Shown: positions 34,830 through 46,668 of the stretch, one piece after another | How positions within the stretch are numbered: the stretch's first letter is position 1 | Layout: each line of letters opens with the position of its first letter | DNA from: Alphaproteobacteria bacterium | Lineage (GTDB): Bacteria > Pseudomonadota > Alphaproteobacteria > JAJUGE01 | Direction: 5' to 3' | Length of the DNA: 64,000 nt | Assembly (NCBI GenBank): GCA_029268305.1 | Contig: JAJUGE010000003.1 | Coordinates: forward strand, 47,839 to 111,838 | Made by a program: the position numbers and the translations under genes | The notes under the pieces: model-generated | The model's input: the letters and a program-made list of their open reading frames with translations, nothing else | Told to the model about the DNA's origin: nothing | Databases searched by the model: none

Positions 34830-34993
34830 TTCGAAATTCTCCGATGTGCCGGTCTGCCCTCCCAGGGCCCGGCGAGCGAACGGCCCGAGGCCCCGAAGGT
34901 TCCGCGGCGGACATCCCCGCCCTCCGGTGACACTGCAGGGAGTCCGGGCTATCCTCCGCAGAAAGAACCGCAAGACAATGGAGAGGGCCGCCC

Positions 34994-35905
34994 ATGAGCG
35001 ACACTACCAGCGTGACGATTCGGCAGATCCATCCGCTGTTCGTCGGGGAGGTCGAAGGCGTCGACCTGACGCGGCCGCTCTCGCCCGAAGAGGTGCAGGC
35101 GATCGAACGCGGTATGGATCGCTATGCCGTGCTCGTCTTCCGGGGCCAGAACATCACCGACGAGCAGCAGGCCGCCTTCAGCCGCAACTTCGGCGACCTC
35201 GAGCGACCGGGTGCAGCCAGCAACATCACGAAGCCCGAAGACCGACGCCTCGGGCCCGAAATCGCCGACATCTCGAACCTCGACAAGCAGAACAACCGGT
35301 TCGGCCGCGACGACCGGCAGCGTTTCTTCAACCTCGGGAACCAGCTCTGGCATTCCGACAGCTCGTTCAAGCCGATCCCGGCGAAATACTCCGCCTTATC
35401 CGCCCGGGCGATCCCCTCGATCGGGGGCAACACCGAATTCGCCGACATGCGTGCCGCCTACGATGCGCTTGATGAAGCGACGAAGGCGGAGATCGAGGGG
35501 CTGATCTGCGAGCATTCGCTGATCTATTCGCGTGGCCTGCTCGGCTTCGAGGTGACCGAGGAAGAGCGGGCGAATTTCCGCCCGGTCCGCCAGAGCCTGG
35601 TGCGCACCCATCCGGTGAGCGGCCGCAAGTCGATCTATCTTTCATCGCATATCGGCGGCATCGTCGGCTGGCCGCGCCCGGAGGCGATGGCCTTCATCCG
35701 CGATCTGATCGAGCACGCGACCCAGCGCGAGTTCGTCTACGCCCACCAGTGGCGCCAGTACGATCTGGTGATGTGGGACAATCGCCAGACCATGCACCGT
35801 GCCCGCCGCTACAACGATATAGGCGAGACGCGCGACATGCGGCGCACGACGGTCGCGGGCGACGCGCCGACAGCCGAGCAGGTTCCCGAGGAACAGGTAG
35901 CGTGA
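34994..35905 (+). CDS. TauD/TfdA family Fe(II)/2-oxoglutarate dioxygenase
   Basis: 303 residues of clavaminate synthase-like fold. Iron ligands are H and D of NQLWHSDSSFK (HxD) and the distal His in NRQTMHRARRY; the Arg that binds 2-oxoglutarate is in GETRDMRRTT. The family hydroxylates or desulfurises small acids (taurine, 2,4-D and others); substrate unknown. GGAGAGGG is 6-7 nt upstream of the ATG. The amidohydrolase gene follows after 10 bp, so the pair is an operon. Confidence 0.92.
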   Translation: MSDTTSVTIRQIHPLFVGEVEGVDLTRPLSPEEVQAIERGMDRYAVLVFRGQNITDEQQAAFSRNFGDLERPGAASNITKPEDRRLGPEIADISNLDKQNNRFGRDDRQRFFNLGNQLWHSDSSFKPIPAKYSALSARAIPSIGGNTEFADMRAAYDALDEATKAEIEGLICEHSLIYSRGLLGFEVTEEERANFRPVRQSLVRTHPVSGRKSIYLSSHIGGIVGWPRPEAMAFIRDLIEHATQREFVYAHQWRQYDLVMWDNRQTMHRARRYNDIGETRDMRRTTVAGDAPTAEQVPEEQVA

Positions 35906-35915
35906 GGACCATCAG

Positions 35916-36965
35916 ATGAGTGACGCCCCCCGGAAGCCGACCGCCCAGACGTCCTACCTCCCGGTCCGCGAGGATTGGCTGGCGAAATGGAACGAGGAGA
36001 TCCTGGAGCCGGACCTGCCGATCGTCGACCCGCACCACCACCTCTGGGACCGGCCGGAGTGGCGCTATCTCCTCGACGAGTTCCTGGCGGACATCAATAC
36101 CGGGCATAACGTCATTGCGACTGTATTCGTCCAGTGCCGCTCGATGCACCGCGCCAGCGGCCCCGAGGCAATGAAGCCGGTCGGCGAGACCGAGTTCGTC
36201 AACGGCATCGCGGCGATGAGCGCCAGCGGCCGCTACGGTGCCTGCAAGGTCGCCGCTGGCATCGTCGGCCACGCCGATCTGACGCTCGGCGCTGCGGTGG
36301 AGGAGGTGCTGCATGCGCACATCGCCGCCGGCGGTGGACGGTTCCGCGGCATCCGGCACATCCTCACCTGGGACGAGGACCGCTCGCTCCTCAATCCGGC
36401 CTACACACCGCCGAAGGATCTGATGCAGAGCACCGGGTTCCGCGAGGGCTTCGCCAGGCTGGCGCCGCTCGACCTTTCGTTCGAGGCATGGCTGTTCCAC
36501 CCGCAGATCCTCGAACTGGCGGAGCTGGCCTCCGCATTTCCGGACACGAAGATCGTGCTCAACCACGTCGGCGGCCCGATCGGCATCGGCGCCTATGCCG
36601 GCAAGCGCGACGAGGTGTTCGAAGTCTGGGAGAAGGGTATCCGGACTCTGGCCGAACGGCCCAACGCCTATGTGAAGCTCGGCGGGATCGGCATGCGGGT
36701 CAACGGTTTCGGCTTCGAGCAAGCGCCGGGGCCGCCCTCATCGCAGAAGCTGGCCGACACCTGGAAGCCGTGGATCCAGACGTGCATCGAGGCGTTCGGC
36801 GCAGACCGCTGCATGTTCGAGAGCAACTTCCCGGTCGACAAGGGCTCCTACGGCTACGCCGCCTACTGGAACGCCTGCAAGCGCCTCGCTTCGGGCGCGA
36901 GCGAGGCCGAGAAGACCGACCTCTTCAGCGGCACGGCGAAGCGGTTCTACCGGCTCGAGCTCTAG
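35916..36965 (+). CDS. amidohydrolase family protein (TIM-barrel, PF04909 type)
   Basis: 349 residues. Metal-binding start IVDPHHHLWDRPEWRYLLDE contains the HxH-like motif, with later conserved His and Asp in FRGIRHILTWDED, VLNHVGGPIG, and FESNFPVDKG. Members are metal-dependent hydrolases or decarboxylases of lactones and aromatic acids. Cotranscribed with the TauD gene 10 bp upstream, which suggests a short degradation step pair. Substrate unknown. Confidence 0.9.
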   Translation: MSDAPRKPTAQTSYLPVREDWLAKWNEEILEPDLPIVDPHHHLWDRPEWRYLLDEFLADINTGHNVIATVFVQCRSMHRASGPEAMKPVGETEFVNGIAAMSASGRYGACKVAAGIVGHADLTLGAAVEEVLHAHIAAGGGRFRGIRHILTWDEDRSLLNPAYTPPKDLMQSTGFREGFARLAPLDLSFEAWLFHPQILELAELASAFPDTKIVLNHVGGPIGIGAYAGKRDEVFEVWEKGIRTLAERPNAYVKLGGIGMRVNGFGFEQAPGPPSSQKLADTWKPWIQTCIEAFGADRCMFESNFPVDKGSYGYAAYWNACKRLASGASEAEKTDLFSGTAKRFYRLEL

Positions 36966-37048
36966 AACGCGGGAGAAGCCGAGACAGCGGGCTTAGGACG
37001 CGTGGATCGCCCGCGATGAGGATCGACTGATCTCGGGATGATCCCTCG

Positions 37049-39199
<2,151 letters not shown>

Positions 39200-39273
39200 T
39201 GTTCGTTCTCCTCGACCTTCTGGCGGCAATATAAGAGGCAGGCGCGCGAGGGTCCACGTCGTGCTGAGGGGAC

Positions 39274-41790
39274 CTAGTCGGCGCCGCGCGCCGCCAGCGA
39301 CGGCGCCGAATCCGCGGCCGCCCCGACGCCACCGCCATCGACAGGGAGGCGCAGCGTTACGTGCGTGCCCTCGCCCGGGCGGGAGGCCAACACGACCGTG
39401 CCGCCGTGCATCTCGATGAAGCGCTTCACCAGAGTGAGCCCGAGCCCGGCACCTGCCGGCCGTTCACCGGTCCGGGCATGCGCAAATGCCCCGAACACGC
39501 GGTCCAGATCGTCCTCTGCGATCCCAACACCCGTATCGGACACCTGGATCTCGAGGTGTTCATCCGAGCGTCGCACGGTGATCGCCACTTCGCCCCCCGC
39601 CGGCGTGAACTTGATCGCGTTGTTCACCAGGTTGAACAGAACCTGCTTCATCCGCCGGTCGTCGGCCATGATCTCGCCGATGTCGGCAGGACAGTCCGTG
39701 ACCAACCGGACATTCTGCACGTTTGCCCGCTCCCGCGCCAGATTGAGCACGGTCGACAGTATGCTGCGTACATCGATGCGATCGATGTCGAGTGCAATCT
39801 GTCCGGCTTCGACCATGGAAAGATCGAGGATGTCGTTGATCAGACCGAGGAGACGCTGCGACGCCTCGAGGATGCCGCTGCAATATTCGGTCTGGCGCCG
39901 GTTCAATGCGCCGAAATAGCCGTTCGACAGGATCTCCGCGAAGCCGATGATGGTGTTGAGCGGCGTGCGTAGCTCGTATGAGACGTTCGCGAGAAACTCG
40001 GTTTTCAGGCGATCGGCTTCCTGCAGTGCGGCATTCCGTTCCGTGAGAGCTCGTTCGACGTTGTAGGTGTCGGTGACGTCGTTCTCACGGTGCAGAACGC
40101 TGCCGTCGGGAAGCGGCACCGTCGCGTAGTCGACGACGCGGCCGTCCGTACGACTCAGTCGACCTGCGGACGGCGAGCGCTGCATGATGCGGCCGACGAC
40201 TTTCGACTTCTGTTCGGGCCAAGGCTCGTCGGACGGATACAGGTGTCGCGACCGCTCCACGAGCTCCGCCACGTGCGGCTGGCCCACGACATCCGGCGGT
40301 TGAAAGCCCCAGAGACGCAGATAGGCCGGATTGTACAACTTCAGGCGGCCGTCGCTCCCGAATACCGACACGCTCTCCGTCAGCTCGTTCAGGGTCTCCC
40401 GCTGAACCGCGATGAGCGTGTTGTACGATCGCTCGAGCGCCAACCGGTCGGTCACGTCCTCATGGAGGAACAGGAGCCCACCGAGAGGGTGCGGGGCGAT
40501 GATCTGCCGAATCGTTCGCTCGTCCGGCAGATGCAGATACTCTTCCTGGGGCTCGAGCACGGAGTTGAAGAGCGCGAGCCGCGAGTTCTTGAACACGCGG
40601 AAATCGATGACCTCGGGCAGCATCCGTTGCTCCCGAAGGATCTCCAGAATTTCTCCGAATTCGGGCTCGGTATTCAGCCATTCCGGCTCGAGCCGCCAGA
40701 GGTGGGCGTAAGAGCGGTTGAAGAACTTCAACCGCCGGTCCGGTCCGAACGTGGAGATGCCCGAGCCGAGCAGTTCGAGCACCTCGGCGTGAGCCTCGAT
40801 ATGCCTTCCGAGCTCCGCCTGAACATTCTCCATCGACGTGAAGTCGAGCGCGTGGCCGGCGAGGAGCCCCGGATCCTCGCGGAGCGGAACCTCGTTGAAC
40901 TCGAGCAGGCGGCGTGCGCCGCCGATCACGAGATGATGGCTCTCCGACTGCGCCGAACCGGACTTCCGCGCGCGTTCGGCCAGCGCCTGACCCCTTCCTC
41001 CAACTGCTCCGGCTCCGATCTCCCGTTCGTCCAGCAACGCCGCCGCGGGGCTCTCGGCGTTCACCGCCTCCGCATAGGCGCGATTGCAGTAGGTCAGCGT
41101 GAGATCGCGCGCGCGGCGCCAGACCGGCAGCGGCAGCGTATCCAGGACACCCCGGAGGCGTTCGGCCTCGATCGCGAGTTCCTCCGCCTCGGCGGCGAGC
41201 CGCTCAGCGCCGGCGATCTCGACCGTCTCGTCCTGGATCCAGATCGCGTCGACGCCGCACTCTTCGATGCGACTGCCAGTCAATCGATAGCTGCGATCCG
41301 CCTCGGTTCGCGCTTCCATCGTGAACGGCTGCCCGGTCGTCGCCAGGGCACCGATCGCATCCATGACGCGATCCGCGCCGGCACCGGAGAAATAGAGGCG
41401 CAGGGATTCCAGCGAGACGGTGACGTTGGGACTGATCCCGAGCACCGAGTGCAGCCCCGGCGACGTGAACTCCCTTCCTTCAGTCCCGATCGGCCATGCG
41501 ATATACGCGCAGGGGCCGGCAGCATCGATCGCCTCGATCCGCGCCAGATCTTCCTCCAGCGCCTCCACCGTGCGCCGTGCCCGCCGAAGTGACCTCAGCA
41601 GGAGTATCACGGTGACGAACAAAGTGAGCGCGATCAGCGCGACGAGGCCGAGCGACGGTACGAAGACATCGGCGGGAGGGGTCTGACCCCAGGCGGGTCG
41701 GCTGGCGAACGAAAAGACGCTGAGCCAGCCCCCGACGAATATTACGGCCCCGGCGACCGCTTTTGGCGTATTTCCGAACACGGGCCGCAC
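39274..41790 (-). CDS. divL: DivL-type PAS sensor kinase homologue
   Basis: 838 residues: signal-like N-terminus, transmembrane helix (about 47-68), a short coiled coil, at least three PAS domains (about 90-210, 330-450, 460-570), then a DHp domain and HATPase (about 595-820; N, G1 and G2 boxes [29 protein letters not shown]). The phosphorylation-site His is Tyr605 in [11 protein letters not shown], the hallmark of DivL, which in Caulobacter controls CckA and cell polarity rather than acting as an ordinary kinase. Adjacent to ahcY, as in other alphaproteobacteria. The Tyr codon is read directly (TAC at 39978-39976). Confidence 0.9.
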   Translation of the reverse strand: MRPVFGNTPKAVAGAVIFVGGWLSVFSFASRPAWGQTPPADVFVPSLGLVALIALTLFVTVILLLRSLRRARRTVEALEEDLARIEAIDAAGPCAYIAWPIGTEGREFTSPGLHSVLGISPNVTVSLESLRLYFSGAGADRVMDAIGALATTGQPFTMEARTEADRSYRLTGSRIEECGVDAIWIQDETVEIAGAERLAAEAEELAIEAERLRGVLDTLPLPVWRRARDLTLTYCNRAYAEAVNAESPAAALLDEREIGAGAVGGRGQALAERARKSGSAQSESHHLVIGGARRLLEFNEVPLREDPGLLAGHALDFTSMENVQAELGRHIEAHAEVLELLGSGISTFGPDRRLKFFNRSYAHLWRLEPEWLNTEPEFGEILEILREQRMLPEVIDFRVFKNSRLALFNSVLEPQEEYLHLPDERTIRQIIAPHPLGGLLFLHEDVTDRLALERSYNTLIAVQRETLNELTESVSVFGSDGRLKLYNPAYLRLWGFQPPDVVGQPHVAELVERSRHLYPSDEPWPEQKSKVVGRIMQRSPSAGRLSRTDGRVVDYATVPLPDGSVLHRENDVTDTYNVERALTERNAALQEADRLKTEFLANVSYELRTPLNTIIGFAEILSNGYFGALNRRQTEYCSGILEASQRLLGLINDILDLSMVEAGQIALDIDRIDVRSILSTVLNLARERANVQNVRLVTDCPADIGEIMADDRRMKQVLFNLVNNAIKFTPAGGEVAITVRRSDEHLEIQVSDTGVGIAEDDLDRVFGAFAHARTGERPAGAGLGLTLVKRFIEMHGGTVVLASRPGEGTHVTLRLPVDGGGVGAAADSAPSLAARGAD

Positions 41791-41894
41791 TCTAGAGCAG
41801 GTTCGCCGAGGCCAACAAGCACTCCGGCCCGTGGCTGACCCATCAGGGGGCCGGCACGCGCCCGGCTCTCCCGCGAGGGCGGCGCGCCGCTCCG

Positions 41895-43190
41895 TCAGTA
41901 ACGGTAGTAGTCGGGCTTGAACGGACCCGTCTCCGGTACGCCGATGTACTTCGCCTGTTCAGCGCTCAGGGTGGTCAGCTTCACGCCGAGCTTCTGCAGA
42001 TGAAGGGCGGCCACCTTTTCGTCGAGGTGCTTGGGCAGGACATACACCTGCCGCTCGTACTTCTCCGGATGCGTCCAGAGCTCGATCTGCGCCAGGACCT
42101 GGTTGGTGAAGCTGGCGCTCATGACGAAGCTGGGATGGCCGGTCGCACAGCCCAGGTTCACCAGGCGGCCTTCCGCGAGGAGGATGATCCGCTTGCCATC
42201 CGGGAACTCGACCTCGTCCACCTGCGGCTTGACGTTGTGCCAGCGGAAATTCCGCAGAGCGTCGACCTGAATCTCTGTGTCGAAATGCCCGATGTTGCAG
42301 ACGATCGCCCGGTCCTTCATCCGGCGCATGTGGTCGACGGTGATCACGTCCTTGTTGCCGGTGGCGGTGACGAAAATGTCGCCGCGTTCGGCGACGTCGT
42401 CCATCGTCTGGACGTCGTACCCGGCCATCGCCGCCTGGAGGGCGCAGATGGGATCGATCTCCGTGACGATCACTCGCGCCCCCTGGCTCCGCAGGCTTTC
42501 CGCCGAGCCCTTGCCGACATCGCCGTAACCGCAAACCACGGCGACCTTGCCGGCCAGCATCACGTCGGTGGCACGCTTGATCCCGTCGACCAGGCTCTCC
42601 CGGCATCCGTACAGATTGTCGAACTTCGACTTCGTGACCGAATCGTTCACGTTGATCGCGGGCACCTTCAACGTGCCGTCCCGCGCCATCTCGTACAGGC
42701 GGTGGACGCCCGTCGTCGTCTCCTCCGAGACCCCCCTCACCTCTTCGAGGAGCTGCGGGTACTTCTCGTGCATCACGACCGTCAGATCGCCACCATCGTC
42801 CAGGAGCAGATTCGGGGTCCAGCCGTTGGGGCCCTGGATCGTGCGATCGATGCACCACCAGTATTCCTCTTCGGTCTCGCCCTTCCAGGCGAAGACCGGA
42901 ATGCCGGCAGCCGCGATCGCCGCCGCGGCCTGATCCTGGGTCGAGAAAATGTTGCAGGAGCTCCAACGAACCTCGGCGCCGAGGGCGGTCAGGGTCTCGA
43001 TCAGCACCGCGGTCTGGATGGTCATGTGCAGACAGCCCGCGATCCGCGCGCCCTTCAGGGGCTTCTCGGTACCGAATTCCTCGCGCAACGCCATGAGGCC
43101 CGGCATCTCCGTCTCGGCGATCGCAATCTCCTTGCGGCCCCAGTCGGCCAGCGAGATATCGGCTACCTTGAAATCTTCTGTCGCGCTCAT
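41895..43190 (-). CDS. ahcY: adenosylhomocysteinase
   Basis: 431 residues. NAD-dependent enzyme that hydrolyses S-adenosylhomocysteine to adenosine and homocysteine, recycling SAM by-products. Conserved parts: [56 protein letters not shown] (NAD loop GxGxxG) and [20 protein letters not shown], ending KPDYYRY. A promoter is seen 83-111 bp upstream. Lies between divL and the HPr gene. Confidence 0.98.
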   Translation of the reverse strand: MSATEDFKVADISLADWGRKEIAIAETEMPGLMALREEFGTEKPLKGARIAGCLHMTIQTAVLIETLTALGAEVRWSSCNIFSTQDQAAAAIAAAGIPVFAWKGETEEEYWWCIDRTIQGPNGWTPNLLLDDGGDLTVVMHEKYPQLLEEVRGVSEETTTGVHRLYEMARDGTLKVPAINVNDSVTKSKFDNLYGCRESLVDGIKRATDVMLAGKVAVVCGYGDVGKGSAESLRSQGARVIVTEIDPICALQAAMAGYDVQTMDDVAERGDIFVTATGNKDVITVDHMRRMKDRAIVCNIGHFDTEIQVDALRNFRWHNVKPQVDEVEFPDGKRIILLAEGRLVNLGCATGHPSFVMSASFTNQVLAQIELWTHPEKYERQVYVLPKHLDEKVAALHLQKLGVKLTTLSAEQAKYIGVPETGPFKPDYYRY

Positions 43191-43272
43191 CTCTGCTCCC
43201 GAACTCTACGCCCACCATCCGGGCAGGCATCACCCCTGGCCGATCCGAATCAGGGTACTGGCGGCGGCGCGG

Positions 43273-43301
43273 GTATAGCAGGAATGCCGCCGGCCCCTCA
43301 A
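43273..43301 (-). promoter_or_regulatory. sigma-70-type promoter of ahcY
   Basis: Reading the minus strand, TTGAGG (43301-43296) and CTATAC (43278-43273) are 17 bp apart and about 83 bp above the ahcY ATG. No SAH riboswitch could be made out in the leader. By motif and position only. Confidence 0.45.
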
Positions 43302-43316
43302 GCGACCCCGTACTGT

Positions 43317-43619
43317 CTACTCCACGTCCTCGCCGAACCCCATGGCGACCAGTGAGGCCAGCGCGGTGATCGCCGGTTCCGCCTCATTACCCTCAGCGGT
43401 CAGGAGAAGCTCCGAGCCGGCCGCGGCGGCCAGTGTTAGCAATCCCATGATCGAGGTGCCCGAGACTGTCACGTCCCCATGAGTGACGCGAACATCCGCA
43501 TCGAATTCGCCGGCGAGCTTCACGAATCGAGCGGCGGCGCGCGCGTGCAGGCCCCGGCGATTCACCACGCGAACCCGCTGGCTGACGGTCGGTCCGCCGG
43601 GCGCGGCGTCGTCGACCAT
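43317..43619 (-). CDS. ptsH: HPr phosphocarrier protein (regulatory PTS)
   Basis: 100 residues. The phosphohistidine sits in RRGLHARAAARFVKLA and the regulatory Ser in SGTSIMGLLTLAAAAG, the site that HprK phosphorylates. With no sugar permease genes near, it belongs to the regulatory (nitrogen/metabolism) PTS of alphaproteobacteria. Its ATG overlaps the stop of the EIIA gene by one base (TGATG), so the two are coupled. Confidence 0.92.
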   Translation of the reverse strand: MVDDAAPGGPTVSQRVRVVNRRGLHARAAARFVKLAGEFDADVRVTHGDVTVSGTSIMGLLTLAAAAGSELLLTAEGNEAEPAITALASLVAMGFGEDVE

Positions 43620-44026
43620 CAGCGGCCGTTGTCCGAAAGCAGGTTGGAGGCGACCTGGATGTACTTCTTGCCCGCGTCTGCTGCAGCGGAGACCGCGTCC
43701 CGCAAGGACATTCGCGATCGCACGGTCGCCAGCTTCACCAGCATGGGCAGATTGACGCCCGCGATGACCTCGTACGCCCCCTCGCTCAGGATGGAGATGG
43801 CCAGATTGGAGGGCGTTCCCCCGAACATGTCCGTCAAGAGCACCACCCCGGCGCCCTGATCGACGGACTCGGCGGCGGCCATGATCTGCTGCCGTGAGAC
43901 CTCTGATTCGTCCTCCGGGTTTATGCAGACTCCCCTGATGTTGTCCTGGGCTCCGACAACGTGTTCGAGGGCCGCCATCAACTCGAGCGCGAGTCTTCCG
44001 TGCGTGACGAGCACAATTCCGATCAT
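43619..44026 (-). CDS. EIIA-Man type PTS protein
   Basis: 135 residues from MIGIVLVTHG, with the phospho-His in VTHGRLALELM and the family's LLTDMFGGTPSNLAISIL. It accepts phosphate from HPr; as no EIIB/EIIC is present it is presumably regulatory. An upstream TTG at 44035 adds three residues. Sits between rapZ and HPr. Confidence 0.9.
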   Translation of the reverse strand: MIGIVLVTHGRLALELMAALEHVVGAQDNIRGVCINPEDESEVSRQQIMAAAESVDQGAGVVLLTDMFGGTPSNLAISILSEGAYEVIAGVNLPMLVKLATVRSRMSLRDAVSAAADAGKKYIQVASNLLSDNGR

Positions 44027-44053
44027 TCGCAGCAATCCGCCTCGTGGTCCGGC

Positions 44054-44959
44054 TCAACGGTCGATGTCGCGGTGCGACACCGTAACACGGGCGGCACGGC
44101 CGGACAGCCATTCCCCGATCTCCTTGGCGAGGAAGACCGAGCGGTGGTGGCCGCCCGTGCAGCCGAAGGCGATCGTCAGGTAGCTCTTTCCTTCGGCGCG
44201 GTAGCGTGGGATCAGCAGGTCCAGCAAGCTCTTCAGTGCCTCCAGGAACGGCGGATACACCGGGTCGCGCCGTATGTACTCTCCCACCGCCGGATCGTTC
44301 CCGCGCAACGGCTTGAGATCCGGCTCGTAGTGCGGGTTCTGCAGAAATCGAACGTCGAAAACGAGGTCGGCCTCCCGCGGCAACCCCTGCCGGTAGGAGA
44401 AGGACATGACGAAGACCGTCATCTCCCCCGGCCCCCCCCTCCGGAACTGTTCCTCGATGAACCGGCGCAGCCCGTGCGGCGTCATGAGGGAAGTGTCGAC
44501 CACGAGATCGGCGCGCGCACGGAGCGGCCGCATCAGGCGCCGTTCGTGCCGGATCCCGTCGAGCGGCGGGCGGTCCTCCCCGAGCGGGTGGCGGCGTCGC
44601 GTCTCGGCAAAACGCCGGACGATGACCTCGTCGTCACAGTCGAGGAATATCAGCTCCGGCGAGACATCACCGCTCGCCTCGAGCGAGTCGATCTCGGCAA
44701 GGACGGGAGCAACGCCGAAGTCGCGGGTCCTCACGTCGATACCGACGGCGATCGGGCGATACCGACGGTCCGGCAGGTGCATCAACGGCTTCAGAAGCGA
44801 AAGCGGAAGATTGTCGACGACTTCGTAGCCGGCGTCTTCGAGTGCCTTGAGGGCCGTGCTCTTGCCGGCACCCGACAGGCCGGTGATCAGCAACACCCTG
44901 AATGCGCTCTCGCCGGCCTTTTCCGAGGCGGAATGCGGGCCGGCTCGAAACTGCGCCAT
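44054..44959 (-). CDS. rapZ: RNase adapter protein RapZ
   Basis: 301 residues. Walker A in LLITGLSGAGKSTALKALED and the C-terminal domain IAFGCTGGHHRSVFLAKEIG, which contains the conserved HH of RapZ. In enterobacteria it senses glucosamine-6-phosphate and directs RNase E to GlmZ; in alphaproteobacteria the role is less clear, but it is always in this hprK-rapZ-EIIA neighbourhood as I know it. Gap to hprK is 23 bp. Confidence 0.95.
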   Translation of the reverse strand: MAQFRAGPHSASEKAGESAFRVLLITGLSGAGKSTALKALEDAGYEVVDNLPLSLLKPLMHLPDRRYRPIAVGIDVRTRDFGVAPVLAEIDSLEASGDVSPELIFLDCDDEVIVRRFAETRRRHPLGEDRPPLDGIRHERRLMRPLRARADLVVDTSLMTPHGLRRFIEEQFRRGGPGEMTVFVMSFSYRQGLPREADLVFDVRFLQNPHYEPDLKPLRGNDPAVGEYIRRDPVYPPFLEALKSLLDLLIPRYRAEGKSYLTIAFGCTGGHHRSVFLAKEIGEWLSGRAARVTVSHRDIDR

Positions 44960-44982
44960 GCGCCCTCCGGATCCCCCGTTCG

Positions 44983-45426
44983 CTAGCCCGGTGTCCCGAT
45001 GGTGGCACTATCGGTGGCAATCGAGCGCAGCGCAAGCCTCACCTTGGCGGGGGCCGACGACTCGAAGGGAGCGAGTTCGATCAATGGCAGATCCACGTCA
45101 TCGACGCTGCAGCGGCGCGGAGGCGGCAAGCGTTCGACCTGCGCTGCCGGCACGAGGTCGACGACCAGCAGCACTGCGGCCCTCTCCGTGCTCGGAACCG
45201 GGACGATGCCAAGGCCTCGCACCTCCAGGCGGCCGGAAATGGCCGGCGGGCAGGTCGCGACGAGTCCGTTCTCACCGCGTGCAAGGAGAACCTGATCATC
45301 GGCGACCAACACCGCACCGTCGTCGATCAGTCGCAGACACAGGTCGGACTTGCCGCACCCGGACGGGCCGCGCAAGAGCACGCCGGCCCCGTCGACTGCG
45401 ACGCAGCTGGCGTGGGCGCGGATCAT
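44983..45426 (-). CDS. hprK: HPr kinase/phosphatase, short C-terminal-only form
   Basis: 147 residues from MIRAHASCVAVDGAGV. Walker A GPSGCGKSDLCLRLIDDG and the HprK signature region EVRGLGIVPV; it lacks the N-terminal domain of the about 310-residue Firmicutes enzyme, as is standard in alphaproteobacteria. It phosphorylates HPr on Ser. The usual upstream chvG/chvI genes are not here; a SYLF-domain gene is 46 bp upstream instead. Confidence 0.92.
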   Translation of the reverse strand: MIRAHASCVAVDGAGVLLRGPSGCGKSDLCLRLIDDGAVLVADDQVLLARGENGLVATCPPAISGRLEVRGLGIVPVPSTERAAVLLVVDLVPAAQVERLPPPRRCSVDDVDLPLIELAPFESSAPAKVRLALRSIATDSATIGTPG

Positions 45427-45472
45427 CGCCGGACCGGAAAGGCCGCCGGGCTCCGGCGCCCCACCGCTACGA

Positions 45473-46168
45473 TCACCTGGCCTCCGCCTCCGAGAGCGCC
45501 TGTCGAAGGCCGTCGCCACGGGGATCGTGGAATCGGCGCTCGAGCACGATGCCCTCCACGCTCGCCTCCGGCCCGTAGAAGTAGCGGTTGAAATCCTCGC
45601 GCCGCGCGATGACCGCGCCCTCCAGCGAGCCACCGAGATACAGCCCCTGATTGACCGAATACGAGTACACGTCGGCGCTGAAGGCAGTGGTGGTGGCGGC
45701 CGCAGTGCCCACACCCACCGGCCCCACGGCAACGCTCAGGTCGCCTCCGAGCTTCACCTGATCGTCGATGATCGACTTCAGCCCCCTGTCGGTCATGATG
45801 ATCAGCATCGCCTCGGACGCCTGGCCGCCGATCTGAAGGCCGAAACTCAGGGCGCCGAGCGTATAGAACGCGGGGCTGCTCCAGTTCCCGGCTTCGTCCC
45901 TCGACAAGAGCACGCCTGTTCCCCCCTCGCCGCCGACGAGGAACGCGCCTTTGAGGAGCATCGGAAACACCATCACCGCCTTCGCTCGGGCAAGCAGAGC
46001 GGGCACGGTGTGACGAAGGTCCTTCTCCCGGGCGATCTTGGTCACGGTGTAGCGGGCGCGATCGACGATTTCGTCCGGCGTGGTGTCGTCCGCAACGGCC
46101 GACCCGCCCGGCGCAAGAATCGCCAACGCCAGAAAGGCCCTGAACGCGGCGAAGATACGACGCTTCAT
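45473..46168 (-). CDS. SYLF lipid-binding domain protein (YSC84-like)
   Basis: 231 residues with a signal peptide (1-26, ending AVADD) and a SYLF domain: YTVTKIAREKDLRHTVPALL, MVFPMLLKGAFLVGGEGGTG, SFGLQIGGQASEAMLIIMTD, GVGTAAATTTAFSADVYSYS and NQGLYLGGSLEGAVIARRED. The domain binds phosphoinositides in eukaryotes; bacterial members are secreted and of unknown role. Confidence 0.9.
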   Translation of the reverse strand: MKRRIFAAFRAFLALAILAPGGSAVADDTTPDEIVDRARYTVTKIAREKDLRHTVPALLARAKAVMVFPMLLKGAFLVGGEGGTGVLLSRDEAGNWSSPAFYTLGALSFGLQIGGQASEAMLIIMTDRGLKSIIDDQVKLGGDLSVAVGPVGVGTAAATTTAFSADVYSYSVNQGLYLGGSLEGAVIARREDFNRYFYGPEASVEGIVLERRFHDPRGDGLRQALSEAEAR

Positions 46169-46210
46169 TGTAAACTCCAGCTTGACCGGTTCATGCGGTG
46201 AGCGGTTTCG

Positions 46211-46495
46211 TCAAACCGGCCACCAGGCCGGCTCCGGATTCTCGAGCAGCCCCAGGGGTGGGTAGTCGCCGAACAACCAGACCCCGCCGATGATGATGGC
46301 CGCCAGCACGGCCAGATCGAAGCGAAACCAGAGGAGCAACAGAGCCAGAGCGGCCTCGTCCAGCCAGGGCAAGGGGTCGACCCAATACGCCGTGATCAAG
46401 AACGCGATAAACCAGATCATCAGGATGCTCGCAAAAGTCCTCGGGACACGAACCGGCGGGGGCCAACCGATGCGGGCGGGATGATAGCCCGACAA
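46211..46495 (-). CDS. small membrane protein of unknown function
   Basis: 94 residues from a TTG at 46495, with two or three hydrophobic segments: TFASILMIWFIAFLITAYWV, a stretch around WLDEAALALLLLWFRFDLAV, and LAAIIIGGVWLFGDY. The W-L-D-E-A-A-L-A-L-L-L motif is reminiscent of DUF6116-type proteins. The start is uncertain; an ATG at 46417 would remove the first 26 residues. It ends 43 bp before the SYLF gene. Confidence 0.5.
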   Translation of the reverse strand: MSGYHPARIGWPPPVRVPRTFASILMIWFIAFLITAYWVDPLPWLDEAALALLLLWFRFDLAVLAAIIIGGVWLFGDYPPLGLLENPEPAWWPV

Positions 46496-46668
46496 GGGAT
46501 AGGATCAAAGTCGCTGCTATCGGACCGGTGTGGTTCCTGGTTCGCTTCGTCAAGAATCTCCCCCGTCGGCCTAGGCCGATCGCATTTGCGTCATCAAGCG
46601 AATGGAATGCTATGGTTGACCATGCGCTGCTGCCCTGCACGGACGCGCATTGGGGGGAAGTATATTCC

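Noticed and set aside
43191..43316. SAH riboswitch in the ahcY leader
   Set aside because: The leader was read on the minus strand and the conserved SAH core was not found; an ordinary promoter accounts for the region.
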